Positions 1 to 10,559 of a DNA stretch of 64,000 nucleotides are shown in pieces. The notes beneath the pieces were generated by a model that searched no databases, was not told the DNA's origin, and worked only from the letters and a program-made list of their open reading frames with translations. The position numbers and the translations under genes were made by a program. Location: the NCBI GenBank assembly GCA_024138025.1, contig JAMXBD010001038.1, positions 124,001-188,000 of the forward strand, given 5' to 3'. Source of the stretch: Combretum micranthum (taxonomy: Eukaryota > Streptophyta > Magnoliopsida > Myrtales > Combretaceae). The stretch's first letter is position 1; every line of letters starts with the position of its first letter.

Positions 1-328
1 CTTTTCTAGCTCCCTTGCTTGTCATAAACATGTTAGAACCTATTGAGACTGTCTACTCCTCCTCCATATACGACTCCCTCTTGGTTATCCTAGTACGTGT
101 TATTTCCCTAGGTCAAGTGTAGCACGAAAGTCATGCGGCATATACGTGGCCATGACATTTGAATCCTTATCCACACATTTTTATACAAAATTTAATATAT
201 TTCTTGTAAAATAAACCATGGTATAAAAGAGCTAATTCTATTATTATCATTATTTTATTTTTTTTTTTTGTAAAGTTCATGTACAAATTTTAAAACTTTT
301 CCTTATAAAATGAACTATGATGTAAAAG
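1..328. other. unassigned left flank
   Basis: AT-rich sequence with no gene I can recognise. Two related stretches, about 184-238 and 280-333, share a pattern of TACAAA, a T/A-rich run, TAAAAT, an AACYATG-like word and TAAAAG, so this is probably an old imperfect direct repeat. The second copy runs into the target site of the LTR that begins at 334. Confidence 0.3.
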
Positions 329-846
329 AATTATGTCACGCCCCATAGGGTATCCTAAACGTAACAGCCCGCCACATACTACATAAGACTCTCGAAATTC
401 TATCCGAGCCCTTCGGAAGTCTTGTATAGATGTAAAGCGTCCCTTTACGACAATAGAATACTCGACCAATGGAGTTAAGAAGTTTAATGTGGCATTCATT
501 AGCCATAGATAATAAACCAAAACACATATATATGCTTTACAAAGTCTAAGGGGCATTCCCACAAAATAATATTAAGTCCAATACAGTTATCCAGAATCCT
601 TTAGTTTCCAACGGAAGTCTAAACAAAATCAAAATAAACTTCTAAGGGAAACTCCTAGCTCAGGTACTTGAGCTGTGGCTTGCCTCAGCCTAAGCCAAAT
701 GAATTCATGCTGCAACAAGTAAAAACTATAGGGGCGTAAGCTAACTAGCTTAGTGAGTGAAAACTTCCATATCACAATTAAGACAAATCATTCAAGCAAG
801 TGATTACTCAAACAAATCGTATGCATCAAGCAAATGAGTTCAACAA

Positions 847-894
847 ACATATGACCAACCGGAAATCATATGTGGATGGACTTGCGCCCTCCAT
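847..894. promoter_or_regulatory. conserved LTR double hairpin, copy C
   Basis: The first hairpin pairs ACATATGA (847-854) with TCATATGT (866-873). The second pairs ATGGA (876-880) with TCCAT (890-894) around the loop CTTGCGCCC. The module lies about 510 nt from the LTR terminus. Equivalent structures lie at the same distance in the LTR copies A, B, D and E. A role in the element's RNA is inference. Confidence 0.5.
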
Positions 895-959
895 CCCGGG
901 TTAGCAGATTAACGAATCCTGTGGTACGATGCCATTTAAGCTCACGGTCAACTGAACAA

Positions 960-1052
960 CAATTCATTTTATGGATCATGATTAACCAACAATTTCGTTT
1001 TGTGGATCACGATTAACCAACAAATTCGTTTTATGGGTCACGAAAAACCAAC
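960..1052. repeat. three 31-bp tandem units in LTR C
   Basis: Three consecutive imperfect units of about 31 bp each begin CAA.TTC and end AACCAA, with a GTTTTATGG-like word in the middle. They sit just beyond the conserved hairpin. LTR A carries different repeats at the same relative position. Confidence 0.6.
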
Positions 1053-1284
1053 AAATGCTAATGCTCTATCCCCGTCGTGATATGAATGAGTCCAATTATA
1101 ATTGAGGTACAATATAGATTAATCCAATTCTTTTAGGTGACCAACAATTATTCGCAGACAATCAATACAAATTCTAGCTAAACAAGCAGCAGCTTAGCAC
1201 CCGGTTTCGATATTCCTTAAGTCCAACTTCACATAGCAATAGCAGACAAGTATATAATTCCCATATACCCCATCATGCATAATT

Positions 1285-1286
<2 letters not shown>

Positions 1287-1321
<35 letters not shown>
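1287..1321. repeat. 35-nt poly-T run
   Basis: An uninterrupted run of 35 T inside solo LTR C. It is probably a homopolymer expansion within the LTR; its length is likely to be unstable or prone to sequencing error. Confidence 0.9.
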
Positions 1322-1325
<4 letters not shown>

Positions 1326-3798
1326 AACTAATGCCACTATCACTACAATCACAAGCAATAATTGAGAGCGGAAGTATTACTCACTCGGCCATGGTACGCC
1401 GATCTCTTAATAATAGTAGTCGGGTGGTAGGGTATCGTCTTGCTTGAGATCACCTACCAAATAAGAACAACCTAATAAGAATCTCATCACTAAACTAATT
1501 CGAGCTATGCATCTAAACTACATAAAATCGGAATTCTCGCTATTTGCGGAAGTTCCGACTTAAAACGGCCATAACTTAGTCATTTTAACTCGGAATTTCG
1601 CAAATTTTATATCGATTTCTATCTACTTCGAAAGATCTATCTATTTCTAATATTATTTTCAAGTTTTGAAAACATTAAGGTCACGGAACAGAGGGATTAG
1701 ATCTGCTTTGTAACGTTTCAGATTTTGAAAAATTGTTTCGCATTTGGTAAAAATGTTCCTAGTTGATGATCCATGCATAGATAGTATATGAGTGAATTCC
1801 TAGTATGAATGGCACGTAATGAGCTCAATATATGCATGGTCTTGATTTTTTTTTTTTTTATGATGAACTCTTATGAACTCCTAATTATTATAAACTCCAT
1901 AATGGTCACTTATAAAAAGCTATTCTTTCCAACTTTACATTCCCTAGGGTTTTTATGATTTTACTCTTGGAATTTACTTGTTATCTAAATAAAAATGAGT
2001 TCTTAACATCTATACTATTCATGACCTTCATTTATGCATAAAAATCCACATTTTTCACTTGATAAATATGTTTTTAAACAAGTTTTTCACAAAAATCCGA
2101 ATTTTGAAAAATTTCTTTTCTTGCATTTTTCCTATGAGAAAACTTGTCTAATGTATCAAAAATTGAAGCTTTATTATATCTATTGCCTAAAGACTTCATT
2201 TAACTCATAAAACATTCAATTTAAGCTTAAATACTAGGTGTTTATGTAGGCATGATTCCAAATTACGAATTTAACAAACTAATCACTATCACAAAATTTT
2301 CCATTCTAACTTCACTACTTGTTTTACATATTACTCATGCCTAAACTCATTTAAACTTATAAAAATCATTCCTTAAGGATATCTATTACACATACCCTTC
2401 ATTTTTCATGTAAAATATGAGTTTTAAAGTAGTTTTAGTGGTTTTTAGAATAGGGTTCCAAAATCATCCGAATTTCCATAAGACATTTCCAACCAAAATC
2501 TTTTCTTTTTCAAGTTTCTTGCCTCCTATACATGAAGATCTACCATCTAACACATCTATATACATACAAGACTAAGCTTTTATGATCATAAATGCATGTA
2601 AGCTCAAAACAACCACATAAGCATAAATATAAATGAATGTATGAGTGTCTAACACTTAGATCTACCACATATGGTGCATGAATCATGAGTCTCATGGCAT
2701 GAACATAAATTTCTATGCAAGATCTCTACTTTACATGCATGAACAAGGTAATATCTCAACAAAAACTCATTTAAACACTAGATCCACTTCTTATGATGGC
2801 TTGATATTCTTGTATAAGTGTTTTCATATCCCTAGCATATGCTCATTAGGATTAAATGTGAAAAACACACAAAAAAAGTCTTGTCATTACAAGATTTAGT
2901 AAGAATAAAGCTTGAAATCATCATACCAATAGAGATTTGAAGCAGAAAAGAAGAGGAAATAAGCTTGTGTGTGAGAGTGTGAGTGTGAGGGGGGAGGTGG
3001 GTCACGGCACACTTAGAGAGAAAAGAGAGGGTTTCTTCTTTTGTAAAAATTTGAACAAGTGAAAAATGAGGAGAGAGAGAGAATATGAGCTTATATATTC
3101 GTTGGATTAGGGTCTTAGTTAAATAAAATGAGTGAAAATAAGGCAAAAATGAGGGGGAAACGGGGAGTGGGGCGCCAGCCAAAGGAGGGGGTTGGGGTTG
3201 GGGTGTGTGAGAGAGAGTTGAAATTTGATAAATTTTGTATTTTGTGTGATAAAATGTAATAATTATTTAGGAAACAAAATTTTTTGGAAAAGAAAATTGA
3301 AATGAGTAGTTGTAAGGATGTAAGAATAGGGTATGGGTAGTGTGTAGTGTAGGTTGTACTTGTGAATAGTAGACAAGACATCTACTTTATCGGTTGTAAC
3401 GAAAACACGGGAAAAAGGCTCTAACTGTAATTTTTATAAACCGGAAAATTATAAAATTGATATTTTTGAAATCCTTGTAAAATTACGATTCTAATGAATA
3501 TTCCGGAACATTTTTCTGAGTTTGTGATCCCGGGGCACGCTTTTCCGTAATTGAGCTCAGGAAGGCCCGGAATTGAAAAATTCCCGAATTTAAAACTTTC
3601 TAAGGTTTAAAATATACTTTAAAACAATAATTCATATTCCTTTACTTTATAAAACTTCATTTATTATGAAACCGAAGGAAAGCCGGATTTAGGGTTCCTA
3701 AGCTTCTCTCACTAGACTTAAACTGGACTAGATCAGGGTTTTGCTTTTTAACTCCAGGGGTTTACTTAACTACTGAGAATACTGGAGTTTACAAATTA

Positions 3799-6700
3799 CA
3801 ATTTTACTCTTTATTCGGTTTAATTCAATTTTAGGAAAATTATTTTATCGATGAAAAATCGTAACTTGTTGGCGGTGTATTTTAGGACATCTCAATCCCC
3901 AAATCTATTTTAAAACAGGTCTTAGGGTGTCACGCTCACCACACAGGAATTTTTCGGAGGTGGAAATTAGCAACTTCCACCCGTTAGGTGGCGGTAGGAG
4001 GCAGTTATAATCAAGCTGCCTGTGGAGGTTGCTGCCTACTAGGCAGAAGTGCTATTAATAAGATGAAACATTAGTTTTTTCCTATTACATCCTTGATTTC
4101 CACTCAACTTAAACCTTTTCAAAAGACACCATCAACGAACAAATCATACCTTGGACCCAATAAATTGGAGGGGGGGATGTTTGGATACCGCGATTCACTT
4201 ATTAGGCGGGTTTGGCCATCAAAATCAGGTGGTAATTTTTCTATTAGAGGTATCTTGTTAATAACAAGTACATTAGGGTATATTTGAATGATCCATTTTT
4301 CATTGTTACCTACATTGTTATCTGTATCATATCTATTTCATATCAATAGAATCTATTTTTAATAAATAGTTTGTTTGAAAATAATAAAATGATGAAGTTA
4401 AAAGTAGAAAGATGACAAAACAAACAAACTAGTTAATAATTTTTTTGAAAAAAATAATTATATTTTTTTAACATTCATTACACATTTTATAAAAGAAAAA
4501 TTAATGTACAAAACGTTTTGAAATTCGCCATTTCTTTTGGATGTAATCAAAGTAAGGATGGATATAACTCATAAGATATCTATTAACATTTTCCTTATCA
4601 GATTAATATAATTAATAACAAATGGTAATGTTATGCATTAATTATTAACATTTTATGCAACATTGATGTGATTTGGAGGATAGAAATGTGTAGAAGTACT
4701 TTATAATTAGTAACAATGGTTAACATTGACAGTTTGCATCCAGATATTCATAAATTTTAGGTAAAAAGGTCAATGATTATTGGGGAAAAAAAAAAGATCT
4801 TTAAAGGAACAAAAGAAGAAAAGATGAGCTTGATTAATAAGTCTGATTAAGCCCTTGAACATAAATTAAATCCATGATAGGATTAGACAACCTGAGCATC
4901 TAAGTAAAACTTCTTATTACGTGTAGTAAAAATTACTAATATATTATTTTAGATTTAATATGGCATTTGTATATGAAATATACATGTTTTTATAATTAAA
5001 TACCTTAATTTTGTTTATTCCTACATTTAATTGCATGAATTTTACTAATTTTTATATTTGACTACCTAATATGTATCATAAATGACATAAAAAACAAGTT
5101 CATCAGTAGTAAATTAATACTTCCAAACTTTAGATAATTAATAAAAAAACTAGAGAAAATCCGAGTACGAAAAGTGTTATTTACCCTTCATTTTATTGTT
5201 AAAGGTTAAGTACCCGATCTGCAAACTAACATTGTCTAGTATTAGGTCAAAAATTGCACAAAAGCGCTATGTTAGAAAATTGCATAATATCAATTTATAT
5301 GGTCTAAAGAACAGATCATGATAAATCGCACAAAGGTGCCCTATGTTATGTAGTAGCATTTTCCAAAATTGTATCTCAGTGTTGTTAGCAGTTAGCACGT
5401 AGTGTCTGCTTGGCCTTGACGGGCCTAAGCCTAACAGCCCATGGGCGTTTTCTATTTACCAAATGTGGTTTAAAAATATTATAAGGCCTGGGTTTATTAT
5501 GAAGCTTGCCTAGTATCTATGCATATTTAAAATAATAAATTCTTTGACATCTCATAATGTATTTTTAACAAATGACAATTACGTTTTCATCATTAAATGC
5601 GAGTAAATTGTCAGTTTTCTCATGTGTTACTGCAGAACATAACTCCACCTAAAGCTTCTAGTTTTGGAGTTGTGTTATGGAGTATTTGATGCTTCGGAAA
5701 TAGATTGATTCTTGAAGTAGCATCATAGGCTCAAAATTTACAACAATGCATAATGTTCATATGAGTTATGAACATACCTAAGAAATTCAAAACAACTTCA
5801 TGAGATCGAATGCATAAATTTAAGATAGCATCCTCCTAGCAATAGATGGCTTAATTTAAACTTAAGTTAGGGGATATAGGTGCCATACTATTTTCTAGCT
5901 CATTAGTGATACTCATGACAGCATGAGGTAGTAGTTGTTATGGTATGTATGAACAATATATGAAAGATGTAGTCGAGGACGTTGATATTATGTGGATTAT
6001 GAAGAATAGTAAAGCTTATAGGATCCTTCCAAAATATCTTATCTATTTTGTTTCCGAATCTCTTCCAGTCAACTTTTCTCCCTTACCATGACTAGTGTTG
6101 TGATATGTCGAATGTAAATTTCTTATTGTTGACAGTAGAATATAGTCATCGGTTCATTTAGTTTCTTGGGCCTCAAAACCCTACAACACCACTACTTGTG
6201 ACACCTCAACCTCCTAGAGAACCAATGAGATTTGTATCCCCACCGTGTGGTATGGCACAATGCCTCCCTCAAAGTCCCCACCTGGGAAGACTAATCGAGC
6301 TAATGAGCCTGATTAGTTTACCAGCTTGAACTTGGAGCCTCAATCTCTAGCCAAAGTAAACACCTTAGTCATATCCTATGACCAAAAGGGACACCAATAA
6401 CTCGGTCAAACTCCAAGAAGCCATGACTCTTCAGTTTGGGTACCTTCTCCACATCGAGTACTAGGCCATCTACCAAGAAGCAACTCACCCTGGTATGACC
6501 CTAAATACTATGAATACCTCCATTCCCTCATCCGATGGGGAAGGAGAATAGGAAAAGGAAAAGAAATATTATATGTCTTTCACAAATATCTTATCTGAAT
6601 CCACAGACTGACTTAGGCATCGGAGTAGTCGTGCCGGACAACCCCCAGTATCTCCTTTGACTTTTCTTTTATGTTTGCAGCAACTATCTCTATCAGCCTA

Positions 6701-7480
6701 GATTCAACTTGTGCAACACTTATTATATTTGAGATTGCTTCTTACTTGTTTGTATTATTTTTATATCATTTTCTTAATATGAAACACAGATTCTAAAATT
6801 GAATTTTCTTAGTGTATATTGTTATAATAATGTCAAGATTATCATATTTGAATTTAGAGCATTTTTTTTATTTGATTTTTTTATCTATTATTTGACATTG
6901 TTAATAGTTGATTTCAACATAACTTTTACTTACTAAATTTATTACTTCAGCTCTCATGATTTACATATATACTATTTCCATCAATGGTTATTAGGTAATT
7001 ACATTGGAATTTATCACCATTTGATGGTAAATTTATTGAAGATATCAACGTTTTGAATGATTAAAAAAAGAAATCAATATATAGAGGTAAATTTTTATCA
7101 ATATTTCAAGTAGTTAAAAGAAGAATCAACGTTATCAAAATGAGTCAAATAAAATATTTAAATATTGACGGTTAAGTAAAATCAATTAAAAACTAATCAA
7201 AATATTGACACTTTAAATTAATTTTGTAAAATGTTGATATCTTATGCAAAACGGTAAAAACTCTTTTTAACTATATATCATAAATGAATTTATCTTTATA
7301 TATTGATAGCTTTAGTGTACTTTTTTTTTTTTTTTGCCGTAAACCTTTAATGTACTTTACTAAATAATTATTTATGTTATTTCTTAAAGGATTACGTAGA
7401 TCATGAAAAGTAGATGTTGTAACCAATGAATTGTGGCTGTAATCAACCATTATGAAATACATGAATATAATGGAAAATGA
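3799..7480. other. unassigned AT-rich interval
   Basis: No convincing gene. A short open frame at 4093-4287 has no recognisable family and is probably chance. There is a compact hairpin cluster at 3970-4046 and a 14-bp inverted repeat at 7041-7054 and 7228-7241. The stretch 6170-6660 is less AT-rich and may be old coding-derived transposon sequence, but I could not read any domain in it. Confidence 0.35.
3970..4046. repeat. nested hairpin cluster
   Basis: GCAACTTCCAC (3970-3980) pairs with GTGGAGGTTGC (4022-4032), one G-U wobble. Inside it AGGCAG (3999-4004) pairs with CTGCCT (4016-4021). Next to it CTGCCTACTAGGCAG (4032-4046) is a perfect palindrome with a 1-nt centre. This block is clearly more GC-rich than its surroundings. 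Confidence 0.6.
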
Positions 7481-7792
7481 TTTCTCCATTAGGGGCTAGT
7501 TGCTATTGCCGCCCTCTATCATTATTCACCACCGAAAATTATTAATATTTAGAGTCCCCTAGAAGCATGGATGGCCTATAAGGCGGCCTAAAGGAGCCAC
7601 AGTAGTGGTACGAGCACTCAAAAAATAATAACTAAAGGCCTGATAGGGAAAGAAAAATAAAAGGAAAAGCCTTTGGGCACCATTGTAATTAACACCGGGA
7701 TTAACACGTTAGAGTCAAGTGGGCTTAAGTATGCGCCTGGACCTATTCCATATGCTAAGTTCTACTTTTTATCATTATTATGCTGAAGTCCT

Positions 7793-8318
7793 TCATTTCT
7801 TTTTTTTTTTTTTTTGAAAAACTCCAAAAAATTATCTTGTATTTCTAAAATTTGTACTAAAAAAAATATACATATTATATATTTATTTTGTTTATTTTTT
7901 TAAGGTAATATGTAGAGAATAAGCTAACATGACATCTAAAAACACTAAAATGAATGATTTTGGAAAAAATAAAAAGATTCTTAAAGGAAAGGTTTTTAAG
8001 GAGCTAATATGACACATAAATCCCTCAATGGGATTCTTAGACTTTCTTTCTTTTCATTTCTTTTTTTTTTTTTTTTGAAAAACTCCAAAAGATTATCTTG
8101 TATTTCTAAAATTTGTACTAAAAAAATATACATATTATATAATTTATTTTGTTTATTTTTTTAAGGTAATATGTAGAGAATAAGCTAACATGACATCTAA
8201 AAACACTAAAATGAATGATTTTGGAAAAAATAAAAAGATTCTTAAAGGAAAGAGGTTTTTAAGGAGCTAATATGACACATAAATCCCTCAATGGGATTCT
8301 TAGACTTTCTTTTCTTTT
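7793..8318. repeat. tandem duplication of about 261-264 bp
   Basis: Two nearly identical units start at 7793 and 8054, each opening with TCATTTC and a long T run, then GAAAAACTCCAAAA, and ending with TGGGATTCTTAGACTTTC. A third unit starts at 8318 and diverges after its T run. The two full units differ by only a few bases and short indels, so the duplication looks recent; the T runs may have served as the recombination or slippage points. Confidence 0.9.
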
Positions 8319-8327
8319 CATTTCTTT

Positions 8328-8939
8328 TTTTTTTTTTGACATCTCCCTAAGGTTCTTAGTATTGAACATGCTCTTAGAATATCCAGGTCCATAAACGAAC
8401 TCATTCTTAAGGTACAACATAAACACTTTACTGACATTTTCCTCTCAAGAACTTTATCACTTTATCGGTAAGTTCTTTACATGAGTTTTTTTACTTCTTT
8501 TTAAGTATCTGTGGGTCTCAATTATTTTTACGAAATTCTCCTATTTTTATACAAAAGAATAAAATATTGTGAAGAAACTTACTTTTTATCATAATTTTTT
8601 TCATGAAAAAATTTTTAATTTTCTTTTCATTACTGTATCCCTATTTGCTTCGTATACTAATTATTAGAAACACTATAAATTATAAATATTTTGTAATTAC
8701 TATAATTAAAATTTTACCTAACTAATCTTAAATTCCATATAGCTATCAGTATATTTTATATGATTTAATCTATATAGTAAAATAAATTATCAATAAAATT
8801 ATGTATATACCACACAATATATTATAAACAATTTGCAATATATGTCAAGTAGACCATAAGTGATAATATATGTTTGCTAATAAACAATAAATATTATGCA
8901 TTGTATTAACAATTAAATAATGTGTGTAATGAATGATAT
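8328..8939. other. unassigned AT-rich interval
   Basis: Very AT-rich sequence between the tandem duplication and the Cassandra element. I see no open frame, terminal repeat or RNA signature here. Confidence 0.3.
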
Positions 8940-9009
8940 TATGATACGTATCAAATATAGATCATGGAATTCTAATCAAAGAGACTCCTTTTGGTGTAGT
9001 GGCTTGGAG

Positions 9010-9080
9010 TTCGTCGGAACTTTAAAGTTAAGCGTGCTTTGTGTAGAGCAATCTCATGATGGATGACTCCTCTGTGAAGT
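9010..9080 (+). ncRNA. 5S rRNA-derived segment in the Cassandra LTR
   Basis: AAAGTTAAGCGTGC at 9024-9037 corresponds to the box A region of plant 5S rRNA genes. GATGGATGACTCCTCTGTGA (9058-9077) corresponds to the box C region with several substitutions. Order and spacing match 5S. This is a retroelement-borne pol III promoter-like sequence, not a functional rRNA gene, because the 5' third of 5S is missing or unrecognisable. Confidence 0.75.
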
Positions 9081-9163
9081 GTTGACACCAAAAGAGCGAA
9101 ACCATGCGGCATGTGGCTAAAGTAGATAATACCTTAGTGGACGGAGTTTGGGGGCGTTACAGG

Positions 9164-9175
9164 TGATATTAGAGC
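9164..9175 (+). other. Cassandra primer-binding site
   Basis: TGATATTAGAGC differs by two bases from TGGTATCAGAGC, the plant initiator methionine tRNA primer site. It lies 2 nt inside the 5' LTR. Confidence 0.7.
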
Positions 9176-9380
9176 AGTTCACCAGCCAAAAGTGGAGGAG
9201 TGTGTCCTCACTGCCCGGTATGGTTCTGGATCTGTATAACGAAACTGATGAGGATGTTAGTTCTATAAGTGGGGGAGTATGTGATATCTCTCAAATATAG
9301 ATCATGGAACTCTAATCATAGAGGCGTCTTTTGATGTAGCGGTTTGAAGTTCATCGAAACTCTAGAGTTAAGCGTGCATT

Positions 9381-10367
9381 ATTTATTAGCTAATCCATTC
9401 AGCAACAACAGCATGAATCTTGATCGATGCATGTACAATTGAGGCAAACCTCAAATACTCGTCAGCGTCTTCAAGCATGTTTCTGGTCGCAGTTCGCTAT
9501 ACGTAGAGCAGGTCTCATGCATCTCCCCGCTTCCACCCAAATTATTCTTGATAAAATTATTACAAGTAGGCAAACGTTAATTTAAAGAATAATAACTGGT
9601 TTGATGATTTAAGATATTGACATGATGTTATAGGAAAGCCAAACTCTTAAAATGTATGTTCATCTCCCACATGCATCATCTTTAGGTTTAGCCAATATTT
9701 TTGATGCAATCGTATATTAGTGGTTGATGTATGTCATTCTAGTAGCGCAATGGGCCTTTATCCGCATCTGATAATCAACGGTATGAAATAATAATTTGCA
9801 ATTTGCCTTAATAATTTACCAAGTTTAATATCATTTGAAAAAACAAGCAGACACTGATGGGGATTTTCGACAAGCCCACTAAATTAATCATTATAAACTT
9901 CTACAGCTCCCACATCAACTTTTGAAAGAAAAGCAATTAAATAGCAATAGTGAAATCAACAAGATAAAAATTTACATGGAAAACTCTAAAGAGGAGGAAA
10001 ATCATGTATGGTCAAGAGACAATTAAGAAAAATAATCACTATATAAAAATTATTACAACCACACAATATAAATACAATATTTTTCTCACACCCAAAACCC
10101 AAAAGAACACCAAAGAATAACTTAGAGAAATTTTCTAGCTCTCCAACTCTTAATATCTTTTGAGATTTAAAATCTCTCCGACACACACACACTAGGGAAC
10201 ACACACAAGACTTACAGACAACACACCCATGGTTATCTAAATTTTCAATTGGTAGCAAATGTCAATTTATAGCCAAATATTTCTTGACCCCCCTATTTGT
10301 CTACGTCGGTTAAAGCCAATTGCGGACCAGGACAGTGTTCAATGTGTTGGTTCCCTCCAACGCCCAT
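9381..10367. other. unassigned interval
   Basis: Mixed sequence between the broken Cassandra LTR and the Mutator-like terminal repeat. A CACACA-rich patch lies near 10170-10210. I found no coding domain or terminal repeat. Confidence 0.3.
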
Positions 10368-10460
10368 GGTTTTATGGTGTTTTTGGGTTCCTTTTTGGAA
10401 AAAAAAAGGTACAGAGAAAGGTCGATCTGGAAAGATATTCCAAATCTAGATAAGTAAAGG
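10368..10460 (+). repeat. MULE left terminal inverted repeat
   Basis: It matches the reverse complement of 34148-34240 over about 92 bp with scattered mismatches. The shared core includes TTTTTGGGTTCCTTTTTG and TCTGGAAAGATATT. Confidence 0.75.
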
Positions 10461-10559
10461 TGTTGTTAGTGGAAGTGCCTACGGATTTGACCTATAGGTG
10501 CTCCCACTGATAGCGCCTTATGTGTAATTATGTACACCCACTAGACCTTGTCGAAGACA

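Larger units (their letters stand above)
334..3793 (-). mobile_element. solo LTR of a gypsy chromovirus (copy C)
   Basis: A 3460-bp sequence starts TGTCACGCCCC and ends GAGTTTACA on the plus strand. It is flanked by the perfect 5-bp duplication AATTA at 329-333 and 3794-3798. Its start, its ATAACTTAGTCATTTTAACT block near 1571 and its last 150 bp match the same places in both LTRs of element A at 20431-33087, so it is the same superfamily in the same orientation. No primer site, polypurine tract or coding sequence is present, so I read it as a solo LTR left by recombination between two LTRs. It carries a 35-T run at 1287-1321 and three units of about 31 bp at 960-1052. Confidence 0.88.
8940..9380 (+). 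mobile_element. Cassandra TRIM with 5S-derived LTR, 3' LTR truncated
   Basis: This is a terminal-repeat retrotransposon in miniature. The first LTR (8940-9161) ends GTTACA. It is followed by a degenerate initiator-Met-type primer site at 9164-9175, 118 bp of non-coding interior, a purine tract AAGTGGGGGAG at 9268-9278, and a second LTR starting TGTGATATC at 9280. The second LTR matches the first for about 101 bp and stops after AAGCGTGCATT near 9380. The LTRs contain a stretch resembling plant 5S rRNA, the hallmark of the Cassandra family. It encodes no protein and would depend on other elements for its enzymes. Confidence 0.85.

Noticed and set aside
4093..4287. 64-codon frame as a small gene
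   Set aside because: No family resemblance, no neighbouring gene signals.
9010..9080. A functional 5S rRNA gene
   Set aside because: Several substitutions, missing 5' part, and clear placement inside a Cassandra LTR.
10359..10367. 9-bp MULE target duplication AACGCCCAT / AATGCCAGC
   Set aside because: Only about half of the bases match, so it is not firm evidence.
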